DNA from: Lepas anatifera
Lineage: Eukaryota; Arthropoda; Thecostraca; Lepadidae
Direction of reading: 5' to 3'
Assembly: GCA_034440635.1 (NCBI GenBank)
Contig: JAOTON010001351.1
Coordinates: 1,329,501-1,393,500, forward strand
DNA length: 64,000 bases
This document shows, in pieces, positions 23,589-35,042 of the stretch. Positions within the stretch are counted from its first letter, which is position 1. Each line of letters opens with the position of its first letter. Both the position numbers and the translations under genes were made by a program. The notes under the pieces were generated by a model. That model was not told the DNA's origin, searched no databases, and saw only the letters and a program-made list of their open reading frames with translations.

Positions 23589-24488
23589 CTAAATTTTCCT
23601 ATCGTAAAGTGGTAGCATAGTGAGCTGTTTAGTCTGAATGTTTATGACCGGCGACTTGTTGCGAATAAGGATGGTTTCAAGTGTTGTTAGTCGTCGCCGG
23701 TCATTGCAGAGTGCTATGATCTTAGTGTTTGATGTGAGCATGTTGCGGGTGAGGGTGGTGTTGTGCTGGTCAAGGGTGTGTTTCTTAGGAGCACCATCTT
23801 GGAGGTGCATTGTCAGTCTGCGGCTGAGTGTAGTGGTTGTGTGACCAACGTAGTATACCTCGCGGGTTGCACAGTCCCCGGCAGTACATTTGTATTGGTA
23901 TACTACGTTGGTTTGCTTCAGTGGTGTGGTTTTCTGGTTAGTGTTGTTTTTCATGACTAGGCTGGAAGTTTTGTGATTTTTGTAGTAGATGTTCAGGTGT
24001 AACTGATAACTATGATCGGAAGAAGCAGTTTTGCGTGTGATAATGTCCCTGATGACTCTCTCGTCTGTTTTCCATGCCGGTGTGAGTATGTTTCTGTAGT
24101 GTATGGTTATTTTGTGTTTCTGTGGTGACCTTACTGGGGTTGTGATATAGTCATTTAACATTGCCTTAGTAACCCGGTCAAACTCGCTGTTAGAGTACCC
24201 GTTGTTACCAGGATCTGGCGTACCCGTTTAAGCTCTAGGTGTATTAATTTCCACGTACTACAGTGACTTAGAGCCCTGCGAATATATGCGCGGATTACAC
24301 TAGTCTTGTAAGTTTCAGTGCAGTCCCCTCCTCCATTCATAAAACGTCCTAGATTGGTCGGTTTCCTGTACACGTTCGTGGTGATATTATCTTGCCCTGC
24401 ATCTATCATAAGGTCCAGAAACGGGAGTTTGTTGTTTACGCTCAGTTCTGTCGTAAAATTGAGGACTGAGCTGGCTCAAAGTTGGTTC
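23589..24488 (-). pseudogene. Penelope-like element, left arm: RT thumb and GIY-YIG endonuclease
   Basis: Reading down the minus strand, 24409-24155 encodes the end of the reverse transcriptase (TNVYRKPTNLGRF, then YIRRALSHCSTW). After a frameshift, 24161-23589 encodes the linker and a GIY-YIG-type endonuclease. Its signature is NVVYQYKC, a GDC, then YYVGHTTTTLSRRL, with a downstream His-rich segment and a Glu in LTTLETILIRNKSP. This Cys/His pattern around GIY-YIG is typical of endonuclease-positive Penelope-like elements. Disabled by the frameshift and by the 5.7-kb insertion just upstream at the TTAA at 24489. Confidence 0.8.
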
Positions 24489-25888
24489 TTAACCCTTTCG
24501 TTCCTGAATTAATTTTTTTGCTAGGATTTCGAATTCCTTTTACAGAAATATTTGCTTGGGTCAGTCATTAACAGTGTCATCCCCCATTTTTACCTCCGAC
24601 CCCCTTCCCTCCCAAAATTTGAAATTTTGAGGTGGTCGAGATCTCGACCATTAGGAGGATATCCGTCAGTTAGGTTTGTATGCCCACATGCGATTGATTG
24701 CATGTGCTGGTCTTCTCTAACGGTACTGAAATAATTCCACAAGCATACAGATACGGTTTAGTTCATAATTGAGCCTTAAATAAATGGCAAGCATCATAAA
24801 ATGTGCGGACGTGCTGACGACAGGACTGATCAAACTTGATTTGCACCTATCAGCTACTCAATTTAAAACAGGGCAAGACCAGTATGCTTTGGAACGGACC
24901 AAATTTTCAACTTTGGAAATAAATATCGCAGCAACTTCCATCCACTATGGACTAAACTCACAAAATCGGGATCACAGAGCCATATCTGTATTCCAATGGG
25001 TGCAAAAAGCGCACTCTGTTTCCTCCAGGCTTGCTCGTGGCAGGTCTCTTACACCCTTGGGTGTCTCTGCAAGCTGACCCAGGTAGAAGTTCATTGGGAA
25101 CTACCACCACAAAGATCGGAAAGCAAGGCTGGAGATCTCTTCTCGACCCAGGGGGTTCCTGGATGGGTTAACGCTGGCACAACAATACAAACCTATGGGG
25201 GATGGGGTAGGGTACAAAACCTATGAGAAACCCGAAATCAAGGAGTAGAGTAGAGGAGGCGTAATTGAGGTATCCATAATATATGGTTTTTCAGCCTAAG
25301 TCACGAGCACACATAGAATGAATACGAAGCTTCGCAAACCAAACAGTACCTAACTCATCATGACTGCTGTAAATGATGTATGTACCAGGAGCCTGGTCCA
25401 AAATGTTAAGTTGGAAAATGTTTTGCTCCACAAGCCTGCCCCTGTTACACTAGCCCTAAAGACCATTCACACCAAATCTTAGACAAATGTGATGAATTTT
25501 GGGGTCGCTCACAAAGTCATCTTTGGGAGAAGGAATGAACTATTCACAGTATGTTGATATGTGTATTCTTCCAAAAGACATGTACATACATACGTACAGA
25601 CATGTACATACACATTTCATGAAAATTATTTGAATTCATCAAGAACTTAACGATTTAAACATCCACGCTGTCTCAGTGAAAAAGCAAAAAGATCACGGCC
25701 CGAACCTATCTAACAATGTTAGGAAGCTTGCTGCTTTCATCGGTCACTCTTCGCCAAAATAGGGCTACTACGACAATAAAGGTATCGCTACCATAGTAAA
25801 CAATGCCATCAATCCATAGGTACCATTATTTCAACGCACTTTCAAGAAAGACGGATTGGTGTGAGCACTCAAACTATCGTTCACCAGT

Positions 25889-28246
25889 TCAGCAGCTAAC
25901 TGATTTCATTAGTCCGCCCTTGACTGGGAATGGGAGACGACGACGGTGATCAGCTACGATACGCAGAATGTACTGTTTCTGCTCTTCGTCCTTCGTCAGT
26001 GACGCGTTGTAGGACTCGACAAGCGAAACAGCCCTCTCAGCTGCGTCGTTTACGACGTTCAAGGACTTGGCGGACTTCTTCATCTCCTGGAAGGTTTGGT
26101 TCTTCTCCCACGTGTCGGGAGCATCCTTCAAAAGGATGACTTTGCTTTCTCCGTCCCGTGCTCAGTGATGGCGCTGAACAACTTCAAAGTCCTCTTGGTA
26201 ACAAACTCGTCAAGCCCAATGCCAGTCTCGGGAACCTCTTTCAGGCGACGGGGGCAGCCTGACTTTTCCCTCGTTCAGGTTGGCTACCATCTTGCCCTTT
26301 GTCACGACGTCCACCTTCTCGTCAAGAAAGCCAGTCCCACCAGATGTTCTGCCAGATACCACATATGACGAGTGAAGGCTGTGATGGCTGCCGCGGCGAC
26401 CGGCTTGTTGGGGTACTCTTGAAGGGCTTGGAGGAAGCTCAAGTCGTTTCGGGGGCCTGTACGCCTCTTGGAGCCTCGTTCCAGAACCGGACGTAGATGA
26501 GAGCTACGAAGAGCGATAGTGACTTCACGGCACGTGCCTCCTTGGCAGTAAGGCGGAACTGTTTCGGAACAGGAAGATCTTCAGGACATACAGTCCTTCC
26601 CCATCCACCGTGCGTGATGTGTTGGGCCTGGGGGCCGAAACTTGGTCTTGTGGCCTTCTCCATTCAGGAGGAGTAGGCTCAGGCTGAGGAGCTCTGCGTA
26701 GTCTGCTCGCACTTGCTGCTCTTTCATGGCCTGCTGGAGGTAGTGAATCATGTCGGTGCGCAGTTCTTCCAGTTGTCCGTCTTCAAACATCTCGCCGGGA
26801 GCCGCACTGTATACATCTTTATTGATGGTAGGCCACTCTGCTTTGAATCTCTTGAAGATAGCAGTTTCAGGTCCCTCTGTAGACCCAAAGACTTCCCGGA
26901 AGACACTTGAGGAGGCTGATCTCGTAGATATGGTGACGACAGGCTATCCAAACGAGCTCTCTCCCCAGTCCCTCTTCGATCAGCGTGCAGGCTCCGCGAT
27001 GAAGTCCCGTGTTCGAGGCAGTAGTGTCAAACACCAATCCTTGAATATTAGGTCGGGTGACCAGTCATCAAGAGCTGTCATGCATGCGGCTGCTTGAGCC
27101 TTGCCCGTTCCTCTTTCTACCTTTGGCGCAGCTAACAGCTTTTCAAGGTCACCTGAACCAGTCACTAGTATGGCCACCCGGTCGACAGCTCCCCCATCGC
27201 CGGTGTAATCTGGTAGAATCTTGCTATCCCAGTGTAGGAGCAGTGGACCTTTAGGAGTGAACTCCTCCTGATCACGAGTGGCCGCTTGAAACCGTGTCTG
27301 ACGCCGAGATCGCCGAATGGAACTTCTGGAGAGGGTTAGATTTGAGACATCGTGTCAAGCGCCTGTGCCACGGTACCAGCTACGAACACGGCTCCGCGGT
27401 CTGAAACTTTTGCTCTATCGAGCTGACACGATGGCAGGAGATGCGAATATATTCCTGTGTGGTGTGGGAGGAGGCGGTGACGTATTCGAGCAGCTGGGGA
27501 TGGGTGAAAAGTCTTCATCAGTCTCGGTCTCAGGATCGGAGGAGGACATGGAGGATAGCTGAGCCGCTGACTCCGAAATGAAGTTGCTTCTGCCCTTGCC
27601 TTTGTCCTTCTCACATTCTCTTGCTCGTCCCGAAGTCGCTTTCTATGCTCCCTTCCCGCAGTCACGAGGTCGAGGCCAGACATACTACATGCCATGACAT
27701 CCTCACGCTGCATTGCATGAAAGCGCGATCCTCTTCATTGGTTATCTGTGCCATGGCGTCACTTGCCCCAACGTCAAAGAGCTCGTTGAAGGAGTCATGG
27801 AAAATCTTAGCCTGCGTTTGACTGGACCCGACTCTCTTTCGATTCTTTTTCAATGTTTGGTACTGGTCCATCAACTTCTCCAATTTCCGCATGCATGAAT
27901 CCAAACGCTGTGTAGGAATTCTTGCCCTTTTCCAGATATCACAGCAGGCCTCACATGTTCTCTGAAAGCTCTCCTTGAAAGGAAGTTGTTGCTTTAGATG
28001 GTGGAATTGCACCATGCGAAGCATGTCGCCTCGAGTTGGAAGCCTAGCGGTTGAGAATGACTTCAACGGACTTTCTATTAACCACCATTCTGGTGAACTT
28101 CGTGTTTTTCGTGCTGAAGACTTCATCTGCGAAAGAATAACACAAATATTACATTTTGGGTGACCTCTAAAAATGCATGAAATCGTCCCAAATTTTGTAC
28201 ACAGAACACGTACACATAGTGTAACAAGGGCAACATTGTGGAGCAC
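25889..28246 (-). pseudogene. Decayed member of an uncharacterised multicopy invertebrate protein family
   Basis: Several minus-strand frames in order spell one protein with frameshifts and stops: 28246-27700 (CDIWKRARIPT, then LEKLMDQYQTLKKNRKRVG and EEDRAF), about 27700-27560, 27360-26980 (LHWDSKILPDYTG, then GTGKAQAAACMTALDDW), DTTASNTG near 27006-27034, CRHHIYEI near 26925-26943, KRFKAEW, 26790-26581 ending in PTHHARWMGK, and 26131-25889 (LVESYNASLTKDEEQKQ). I recall this motif order from large families of uncharacterised proteins in cnidarians, arthropods and other invertebrates; I have no curated name for it. The acidic and His motifs would suit a transposase-like nuclease fold, but that is speculation. 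It is cargo or a second gene of the piggyBac-like element. Confidence 0.7.
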
Positions 28247-28319
28247 ACTTTCAAAAAACTTTCAAAATTTCCATATATGTTTGGACCAGGCTAAATTGTA
28301 CCAGCCTGTTGAGGAAGGA

Positions 28320-29115
28320 GTCCTGACCTCCAGCTCCCCCCCCATGTTGGAAAACACCACTTCTTTCCTCTGGCTGAAGCGCGGTAGCTGTTGACATGCT
28401 GATCCGGCTGTTCTGTGCCTCCCATTGTCTCGTAATTTTAACATAATTTAGCCTTTGCAGTGGGTTCACCCTTGGTTCTGTTTTGAGTATCGGTCAACAG
28501 AGGCGACCGAACCTTAACCGAAAGCAGTAGATCAGATGAGATGATCGATACGTTGTTGTCCTTCCAGCTTACCATTTCCACAGCACAACTGTTTCTAGAT
28601 GTAGTCAAAGCTGCTGTGAATGAGCCACGTTCTGCCTCCCTTATAGTTTCCACTAAGGTGAGCTTCCATCCCTTCGGAAACCGGTCCCATCGTATCGTCC
28701 CCTTGATTTCGAATCCTCGTATCTTCAGTTCGCACAGCAGATCAAACAGAGTGAAGCTGCTGTCGAAGGTGAGGTGGTATGAAATTAGTTTCTTCCCCTC
28801 CGGCAGCCTGTTGAGCGACACAAGCACTGTGGTAGCATTCTTCCCGAACTCGGCGACGAGATCTACATCATATATTCCTTTGCACCCCTGGTAGAGATCA
28901 AACGCCACAATGTATCCATTGACCTGGTTCAAGCAGAAAACTTCGTACCTGAATCTTACAGGTAGGGTGATGTTGTTGGACGAAGTGTTCCAGCAATTTC
29001 TTATGGATGCGATCAGCCCGAGGACATGCTTGGAGTAGCGGTCACTCATGTCTAGCTTTGTGTTGTCCTGGAAGTGCCGGAATTGCATGTACGACTCAAA
29101 GCGGTTCTTCCACAT
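28320..29115 (-). pseudogene. Decayed piggyBac transposase (DDE_Tnp_1_7 type)
   Basis: The 225-codon minus-strand frame begins in the domain with RFESYMQFRHFQDNTKLD. It continues through YIVAFDLYQG, LTFDSSFTLFDLLCELK, GFEIKGTIRWDR and VSWKDNN. After a frame change come MGGTEQPDQ and RGKKWCFP. These are landmarks of piggyBac transposases in family order. Catalysis needs three Asp. The FDSSFT Asp (equivalent to the second) is present. The segment holding the first (normally in an IDE motif) is deleted. The third, normally GGVD, reads GGTE. The N-terminus is lost beyond a nested MITE-like insertion near 29126. Dead gene. Confidence 0.85.
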
Positions 29116-29576
29116 CGCAGACTTGATGATTGCCGGGGGGAGGGACGGCTCTCCTCAGATTGGAAGCCAGGAAGGGACATCCCCCAAGTTGTGGGCCTCG
29201 AGCCATATTTTTACATTATTTGCCGTTTGTAAGATTTGCCCCCCTAAGATGCTTACGCAAAGTCTTGGTTTGCAGCCTCTCAAATGCCCTTCGATCTTTT
29301 ATTTTTGGGTTCGCTTCCCACCCCTCCCCTCTCCCCATAGCAAAATCATAGCAAAATCATAGCAAAATCGTAGTCTGCTCCCCTCGGGACATATCTGTGG
29401 CGACGCCCCTGAACCTAGAAAAGGGAGGTATCATCACGGCCCAAATATTATCGCAGAGGAGCATGTACTCCCGTCCTTGGAAGAGGGTTGGGGTGGAAGG
29501 CGAATTTTCATAAGTGCGCCGATGACGTTTCAGGTGGCCAGAACTTCGACGGAGGGAGAGACGGATCACCTGCCTC

Positions 29577-29736
29577 CAGTGACGGTTCCAGGATTTCATT
29601 TCTGGAGGGGCTTGGGGGTTTTGAACCTCTCCTGCCTGTGCCTCTTATCGGCCCCCGGCTATGTATTTACCATAGGTACTCTGAAATTTCGGGAGAAGGG
29701 GGTTTAGCCCCCTAGCCCCCCTTGTATCCACCACTG
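29577..29736. mobile_element. hAT-type MITE nested in the piggyBac-like element
   Basis: Ends are CAGTGACGGTTCCAGG and, on the minus strand, CAGTGGTGGATACAAGG. Flanking octamers CCTGCCTC (29569-29576) and CCTGCCCC (29737-29744) match 7 of 8. Non-coding. Confidence 0.7.
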
Positions 29737-30236
29737 CCTGCCCCTTTTGCCCCCCCTACGTTTGCCTATGTCAAAATGTTCAAAACCGGGCTGTTTTTGC
29801 AATACCTGCTCACATTTGGCTCTAAATTTGCCGAATGTCCAAACCAAGTTATGACTGAACTTAGTTGACGGATATCCTCCTAGTGGTCGAATACTCGACC
29901 ACCAAAATTGTTTCGTTTCTAAGTCACGACAAATTGAAGCCCTAGCAAAACAATGAATACTGTTGTTCTGCCTGACTCTCTGGCTACCACATCAAGTAAA
30001 AATGAATCAATAATTATGACCTTTGTCTGATAGCCGGAGAGAAACAAATGTAGTCATTTCCCACAAAGGCTGTCGTTAGATATGTCCAGATTTGATATGC
30101 CCCCCACTCCCCCCTAAACATGACAGAACAAAATTTTGCAGCTTGGATGATAGCCTGGTCCATCTTTCATCTGACAACGGAGTTTGGAGAACTCTGCCGA
30201 ATTTGGAAATCCGACCACTAGGAACGAAAGGGTTAA

Positions 30237-30441
30237 GTCCAGTTAGCTGATCCATATTTGCCACGTCGAGATATATATCGTCGATATAGCGGAAATATTG
30301 ATGGGGCCTATTCTCGCCTTTAAGGACCATATTCTCCACATGATTCATGTAAGCCTGCGCAAACAAGACACCCAGCGGAGACCCCATAGCGACACCATCA
30401 GTTTGGACATATAGGTCTCCCTGCAGGCATCTGAAGGGAGA
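30237..30441 (-). pseudogene. Penelope-like element, left arm: reverse-transcriptase palm
   Basis: Encodes the motif B region TDGVAMGSPLGVLFAQAYM and the catalytic motif C YIDD within FRYIDDIYLDV. It joins the thumb at 24488 across the piggyBac-like insertion. Cut upstream by the hAT MITE at 30450. Confidence 0.85.
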
Positions 30442-30449
30442 TTCATTAG

Positions 30450-30820
30450 CAGTGGCGGATCCAGGGGAGGCAAAAAGGGCAATTGCCCCCCAAACGGAAA
30501 AGCTCGGGGAAAAACTATGTTTTTGCCCCCCAAAGCGATAGACCTCCTTTTCCCCCGACTCCTTTTTAGCTTGTAAGCAATATTTTGGTGCTGCAACTCT
30601 CAACTTCAAACAGAATTAGTGAAGTTCAGTGTAAATGTTGGGGCTCGGATAGGAAAAGAAGTATGTTGAGCCCATATTTTTCACCCCTTGGGTTTTTTTG
30701 TTTTTTTCATCGAAAAGGCATATTGTAACGCAATTTTTCACTGCAAGACGTTTTTTTGCTTTTTTTTGCTTTTCGACTTTGGTTTGCCCCTCCCAAGCCA
30801 ACCGGCTAGATCCGCCACTG
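30450..30820. mobile_element. hAT-type MITE in the left Penelope arm
   Basis: Ends are CAGTGGCGGATCCAGG and, on the minus strand, CAGTGGCGGATCTAG. The 8-bp duplication is TTCATTAG at 30442-30449 and TTCCTTAG at 30821-30828 (7 of 8). The right arm keeps the empty site (CTAAGGAA near 30974-30981). The interior is non-coding with G- and C-run blocks. Confidence 0.9.
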
Positions 30821-30828
30821 TTCCTTAG

Positions 30829-30990
30829 TACACAGTTGCAAAAGCTTCCTAAGGACACGGCGTGGGAGCTTGGGCGCTTTAAGGGAGTCATGTTCATATG
30901 TCGTGTTCATAGTCATGTTCAAAGCGCCCAAGCTCCCACGCCGTGTCCTTAGGGAGCTTTTGCAACTGTGTACTAAGGAATCTCCCTTCA
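30829..30990. repeat. Palindrome centre of the paired Penelope-like copies
   Basis: The arms at 30829-30892 and 30900-30985 are near-perfect inverted repeats around a short spacer. Both arms contain AAGCTCCCACGCCGTGTCC on one strand or the other. Confidence 0.9.
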
Positions 30991-32085
30991 GATGCCCGCA
31001 GGGAGACCTATATGTCCAAACTGATGGTGTCGCTATGGGGTCTCCGCTGGGTGTCTTGTTTGCGCAGGCTTACATGGGTCATGTGGAGAATATGGTCCTT
31101 AAAGGCGAGAATAGGCCCCATCAATATTTCCGCTATATCGACGATATATATCTCGACGTGGCAAATATGGATCAGCTAACTTGACTTAAGAACCAACTTT
31201 GTGCCAGCTTAGTCCTCAATTTTACGACAGAACTGAGCGTAAACAACAAACTCCCGTTTCTGGACCTTATGATAGATGCAGGGCAAGATAATATCACCAC
31301 GAACGTGTACAGGAAACCGACCAATCTAGGACGTTGTATGAATGGAGGAGGGGACTGCACTGACACTTACAAGACTAGTGTAATCCGCGCATATATTCGC
31401 AGGGCTCTAAGCCACTGTAGTACGTGGAAATTATACACCTAGAGCTTAAACGGGTACACCAGATCCTGGTAAACAACGGGTACTCTAACAGCGAGTTTGA
31501 CCGGGTCACTAAGGCAATGTTAAATGACTATATCACAATCCCAGTAAGGCCACCACAGAAACACAAAATAACCATACACTACAGAAACATACACCGGCAT
31601 GGAAAACAGACGAGAGAGTCATCAGGGACATTATTACACGCAAAACTGCTTCTTCCGATCATAGTTACCAGTTACACCTGAACATCTACTACAAAAATCC
31701 CAAAACTTCCAGCCTAGTCATAAAAAACAACACTAACCAGAAAACCACACCACTGAAGCAAACCAGCGTAGTATACCAATACAAATGTACTGCCGGGGAC
31801 TGTGCAACCCGTGAGGTATACTACGTTGGTCACACAACCACTACACTCAGCCGCAAACTGACAATGCAACTCCAAGACGGTGCTCCTAAGAAACACACCC
31901 TTGACCAGCACAACATCACCCTCACCCGCAACATGCTCACATCAAACACTAAGATCATAGCACACTGCAATGACCGGCGACGACTAACAACACTTGAAAC
32001 CATCACCATTCGCAACAAGTCGCTGGTCATAAGCATTCGAATTAAACAGCTCACTACGATACCACTTTACGATAGTAAAATTTAG
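30945..32085 (+). pseudogene. Penelope-like element, right arm: RT palm to GIY-YIG endonuclease
   Basis: Plus-strand copy of the same PLE. It opens at the palindrome centre with a LRELLQLCTK segment, then motif B TDGVAMGSPLGVLF, motif C YIDD and VANMDQLT followed by a stop. Next come FLDLMIDAGQ and NVYRKPTNLGR, a frame change, and the GIY-YIG endonuclease with SVVYQYKC, YYVGHTTTTLSR and LTTLETITIRNKSL, ending at 32085. It lacks the 5' half including motif A. At least one stop and frame changes make it inactive. It differs from the left arm by scattered substitutions and carries no insertions, so it serves as the empty-site reference. Confidence 0.85.
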
Positions 32086-32431
32086 TTCACACTCAGCGGG
32101 CATATTTATTTATATATTTTTTGCTTCCACTAAACAGAGGATTCACAAAACAGACTGCAGCGTTCCACTCATTTGAATAAAAACAAAGAAATGCGATCCA
32201 TCGTGAGATACTTTATCCAGTGTTATATTACTTGTGTGTTTATTTTTATGTAACTTGAAACTTGTATTGTCAAAATATCATGAATATGTCTTACGTAAGA
32301 CGCAACGTCGAATTATGTCTTTTCCTAATGTTTTACACCAATATGACGAGAATGACCGAAGCCTAATACGAAAACTCGAGTCGACCACGAAGAAACTTAT
32401 CAACGCCAAAGAAGCTGTAATATTCAACGAA

Positions 32432-32494
32432 GCTATATATATATATATATATATATCTTATATTTTGTTTATATATATATATATATATATATAT
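32432..32494. repeat. TA microsatellite
   Basis: Two long TA tracts around a short TTTTGTTT break, at the 3' end of the right Penelope arm. Confidence 0.95.
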
Positions 32495-32538
32495 GCATTA
32501 TATTATTATACATTATATAAGTGCCACATTCCCTATAA

Positions 32539-32983
32539 AGGGAATGTGGCACCATGGTCGAATCCTGGAATTTAGTGTAATTAGGCGTACTTTTAGCCGA
32601 AAATAATGAAACCAGTAATAATTTCTCTGAAAAATTTCCCTAAAGATCAATATTTCGATTTTTAAAATACTCCTCTAGAAAAATAAATACATCTGCCTGT
32701 GGATGATGTCATGGTCTGGCAACCACTACCATGCTCGTAACGCTTCAAGGGCTTCGATTGGCTGATGCTCATCGTGACGTCAGTGTATGTCGTCACACCA
32801 ACAGTTATGACAACTGTGGCCTGCTGCTAAGTGTACATGAGGGGTACATTGCAGGTAGGTTTTAGCTTTTTTCTACGGAAATCTCGCGTCCCAGGACAAA
32901 TGATATATTGAGTACCGGGTTTTCCGACTTGCCTTAAAACTTGGCTATCTCAGTTAAAATCACGATGAAGGTGCCACATTCCT
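32539..32983. mobile_element. TTAA-type MITE (AGGGAATGTGGCACC family), copy 1
   Basis: Starts AGGGAATGTGGCACC after ATAA (a changed TTAA) and ends GGTGCCACATTCC before TTAA at 32984-32987. Same family as 60957-61404, opposite orientation. A stray end of a further copy lies at 32521-32534. Non-coding. Confidence 0.8.
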
Positions 32984-33609
32984 TTAAGGGGAATGTGGCA
33001 CCTTAGCTTAATCCCGGAATTTAGTCTAATTGGGGGTATTTTTAGCCTAAAATCATGAAAACGTCCATGATTTCTCTGAAAAATGTACAAGCTCAATATT
33101 TTGATTTCTAAAATGCTCCTCTGGGGTAAGAAATAAACTTCTGCCTGTGGATGACGTCATGATCTGGCAACTACTACCATATTCAATAGGCTTCCAGGAC
33201 TTCAATTGACTGATTACCCACCGTGACGTCAGCATGTCGTCACGCCAACAGCTGACAACTGTGGCCGGCCGCTTGGGTAGGGGAGACCGGGGCTAGTCGA
33301 ACATGATTTTTGTTTTGGTCGCATATCTCAGAGATGGATAAAGGTAGAGACTTCGTTCTGCCATTGCTGGAAAGCCTATTCTTTTGGCTTTCAAGTGATG
33401 CGTGTGCCAACGTTTGAATGTTGTCGCCGTGTGAGATATTTGATCATGAATAGGTCAAAGTCAAATGGCTCAACTCGCCCCATGTCGGGGTAAGTTGAGC
33501 CACGCTCCGGGGTACGTTGAGCCGCTTAACGAAAGTATGTCCTCATTTTCCATGTTTATTACCCAAACACCAAATATTCTCACTTTCAGTCACTGGTACT
33601 GTTTTTACA

Positions 33610-34290
33610 TCCAAACGTTGAGGAATCACCCGTACAAAGACGGTAGGCCCATCCACGGCACTCCTAGTACCTACTGTACCCATTGCTCAACCGGGCGGCT
33701 GTTTGAGGAAGTGTCGCAGCACACCAGGCATAGTGTCTCGTTTTCATCGCTGAACTCCTCAACATCTTTGTAAAGCTTCCTCCTAACATTTCTTTGCTTC
33801 CTTGTGTTGTTATTGCACCCGTCTTGCATTTACGTCTTGCCTTTGCCATCTGTTGTACCTCTGTTCTTTGCTGGTATTCTTTTTTACTTCTTTTCCGCCT
33901 CCTCTTCCAGCAAGTTGTTTTTTTTTTGGCATATCCGTCAACACTGCTGCTTTCCTGTGATGCGAGGCTCTCTTCCTCGGCCTCAGCTCTTTAGGCAACG
34001 GGCAGAATGCTGCAGGCGAGAACGCATCAGGACAGTAGGGTAAGATCAGGACAGGATCAGTATCACCGTCAGGGTCAGAGCAGACTGCTGCTCATTGAAT
34101 AGTCCGGGAAAATTCTGCTGCGTGTACAGCTCAGACCATCTGCGGGGAGGTCCAGCTCTGCTACTGATGGTGCAGGAAGGCTCTGCTGAAGATCCAGTCC
34201 AGGACTAGGGGCATTCGTTGATCTTCCAGGTAGGCTGAACCCTGCTGGATTTTCAGGCGCTGAGATGTTCAGTAGACTTCCTGACATTTC
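33610..34290 (-). pseudogene. C-terminal remnant of a pogo-like transposase with PHD-type finger
   Basis: On the minus strand, 34287-34075 gives a Ser/Pro-rich linker. 33998-33810 gives a basic segment with KAAVLTDMPKKKQL, close to the (K/R)xAVLTDTP motif at the tail of pogo-like transposases. 33780-33610 then gives LCLVCCDTSSNSRPVEQWVQ, and in the next frame ECRGWAYRLCTG. Together these are the two halves of the Cys-rich PHD-like tail with its Trp. The frameshift and a stop lie between the halves. The upstream HTH and DDE domains are absent. Family knowledge is recalled, not searched. Confidence 0.65.
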
Positions 34291-34954
34291 AAGGACCTAC
34301 TGAGGGCTTTTCACAAGTCGATCCGTCAGTAGGGCCGGTGTCCGCTGGGGATCGGGCATTGGCCCAGAGGCACCACCTGACGTTCCAGGCATGCTGGACA
34401 AACCTAGCGGATCCAGAGCGGGGGGAGGGCAAGGGGCCATGTCCCCCAAATAGCGAAACTTTGGCCGATTTTCCTTGAAAAACTATGTTTTTACTATTTT
34501 CCCGAGTTGCCTCCCCCAAACGGGGCTCCTGCGTCCGCCAGTGGCTGGGCCCTGCTGAAAGTCTGGGCGGAATCACGGAACAGTGTTTGTTTGAGAAAAC
34601 GGGAAAATCGGCACAAAGAGGGTACAATTTGAACTTTTTGCGGGAAAGGCCAATGCCCCTGCATCCCCTAGAGTTGGAGGGGCTTTAAAGGAAGAGGAGG
34701 GCCCAAGACCAGCGCTGGAAGCTCTTCTCCATTATTGGTCGGCCTAATAGCAGGTCAGGGAGCAGGTAATGGGACATTAAGTCGCTTAAGTGTTTTGAAA
34801 ATAAACGGGAAAAATCAGAAGCTGGTGCTAAAATGCCTTTCCCCCTTCGCCAATGAGTCGACCCGATAGCAGACATTTTAGGAGACAACTGCCCGGGCCG
34901 AATAGCGTCGCCAACTTTATCCCTGTTGGAAGGTTTCTCGGAAGCCAGCTTGCT

Positions 34955-35042
34955 CTTTCTTTGATCAGGGAAGCCGCCCAGTCTTGAACACGGGTTAGCC
35001 GCATTGAAAGTGTGCGTGCTTTCCACTACACCACAGTGCCCC
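34955..35042 (-). repeat. tRNA-derived SINE head (second copy)
   Basis: On the minus strand: a D-arm-like GTGTAGTGGAAAGCAC, an anticodon-loop-like CTTTCAA, and a B-box-like GTGTTCAAGAC. Aligns along its length with 4988-5065. The acceptor stem is not formed. Lies inside the pogo-like element. Confidence 0.5.

Larger units (their letters stand above)
24493..30232. mobile_element. piggyBac-like element with two decayed genes
   Basis: Flanked by TTAA at 24489-24492 and 30233-30236. The terminal inverted repeats CCCTTTCGTTCCT are perfect over 13 bp. Subterminal inverted repeats follow: 24632-24680 pairs with 29858-29912, sharing GAGGATATCCGTCA. The other PLE arm (near 31183-31190) keeps the single TTAA empty site, which proves the insertion. 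Inside, on the minus strand, are a decayed piggyBac transposase and then a decayed gene of an uncharacterised invertebrate family. A hAT MITE (29577-29736) and another MITE-like piece (about 29126-29411) are nested in it. Confidence 0.92.
23205..32432. mobile_element. Head-to-head palindrome of two 5'-truncated Penelope-like elements
   Basis: The left arm (minus orientation) is made of 23205-24492, 30233-30449 and 30829-30892. The right arm is 30900-32432 in plus orientation. After removing two insertions (24493-30232 and 30450-30820) both arms are about 1.55 kb and align end to end. The centre, about 30893-30900, falls inside the reverse-transcriptase reading frame, so neither copy has a 5' half. 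Inverted, 5'-truncated partner copies are a known habit of Penelope-like elements. Confidence 0.85.

Noticed and set aside
34401..34543. Further hAT MITE inside the pogo-like element
   Set aside because: Ends are only loosely inverted and the flanking octamers match 6 of 8, which is too weak for a firm call.
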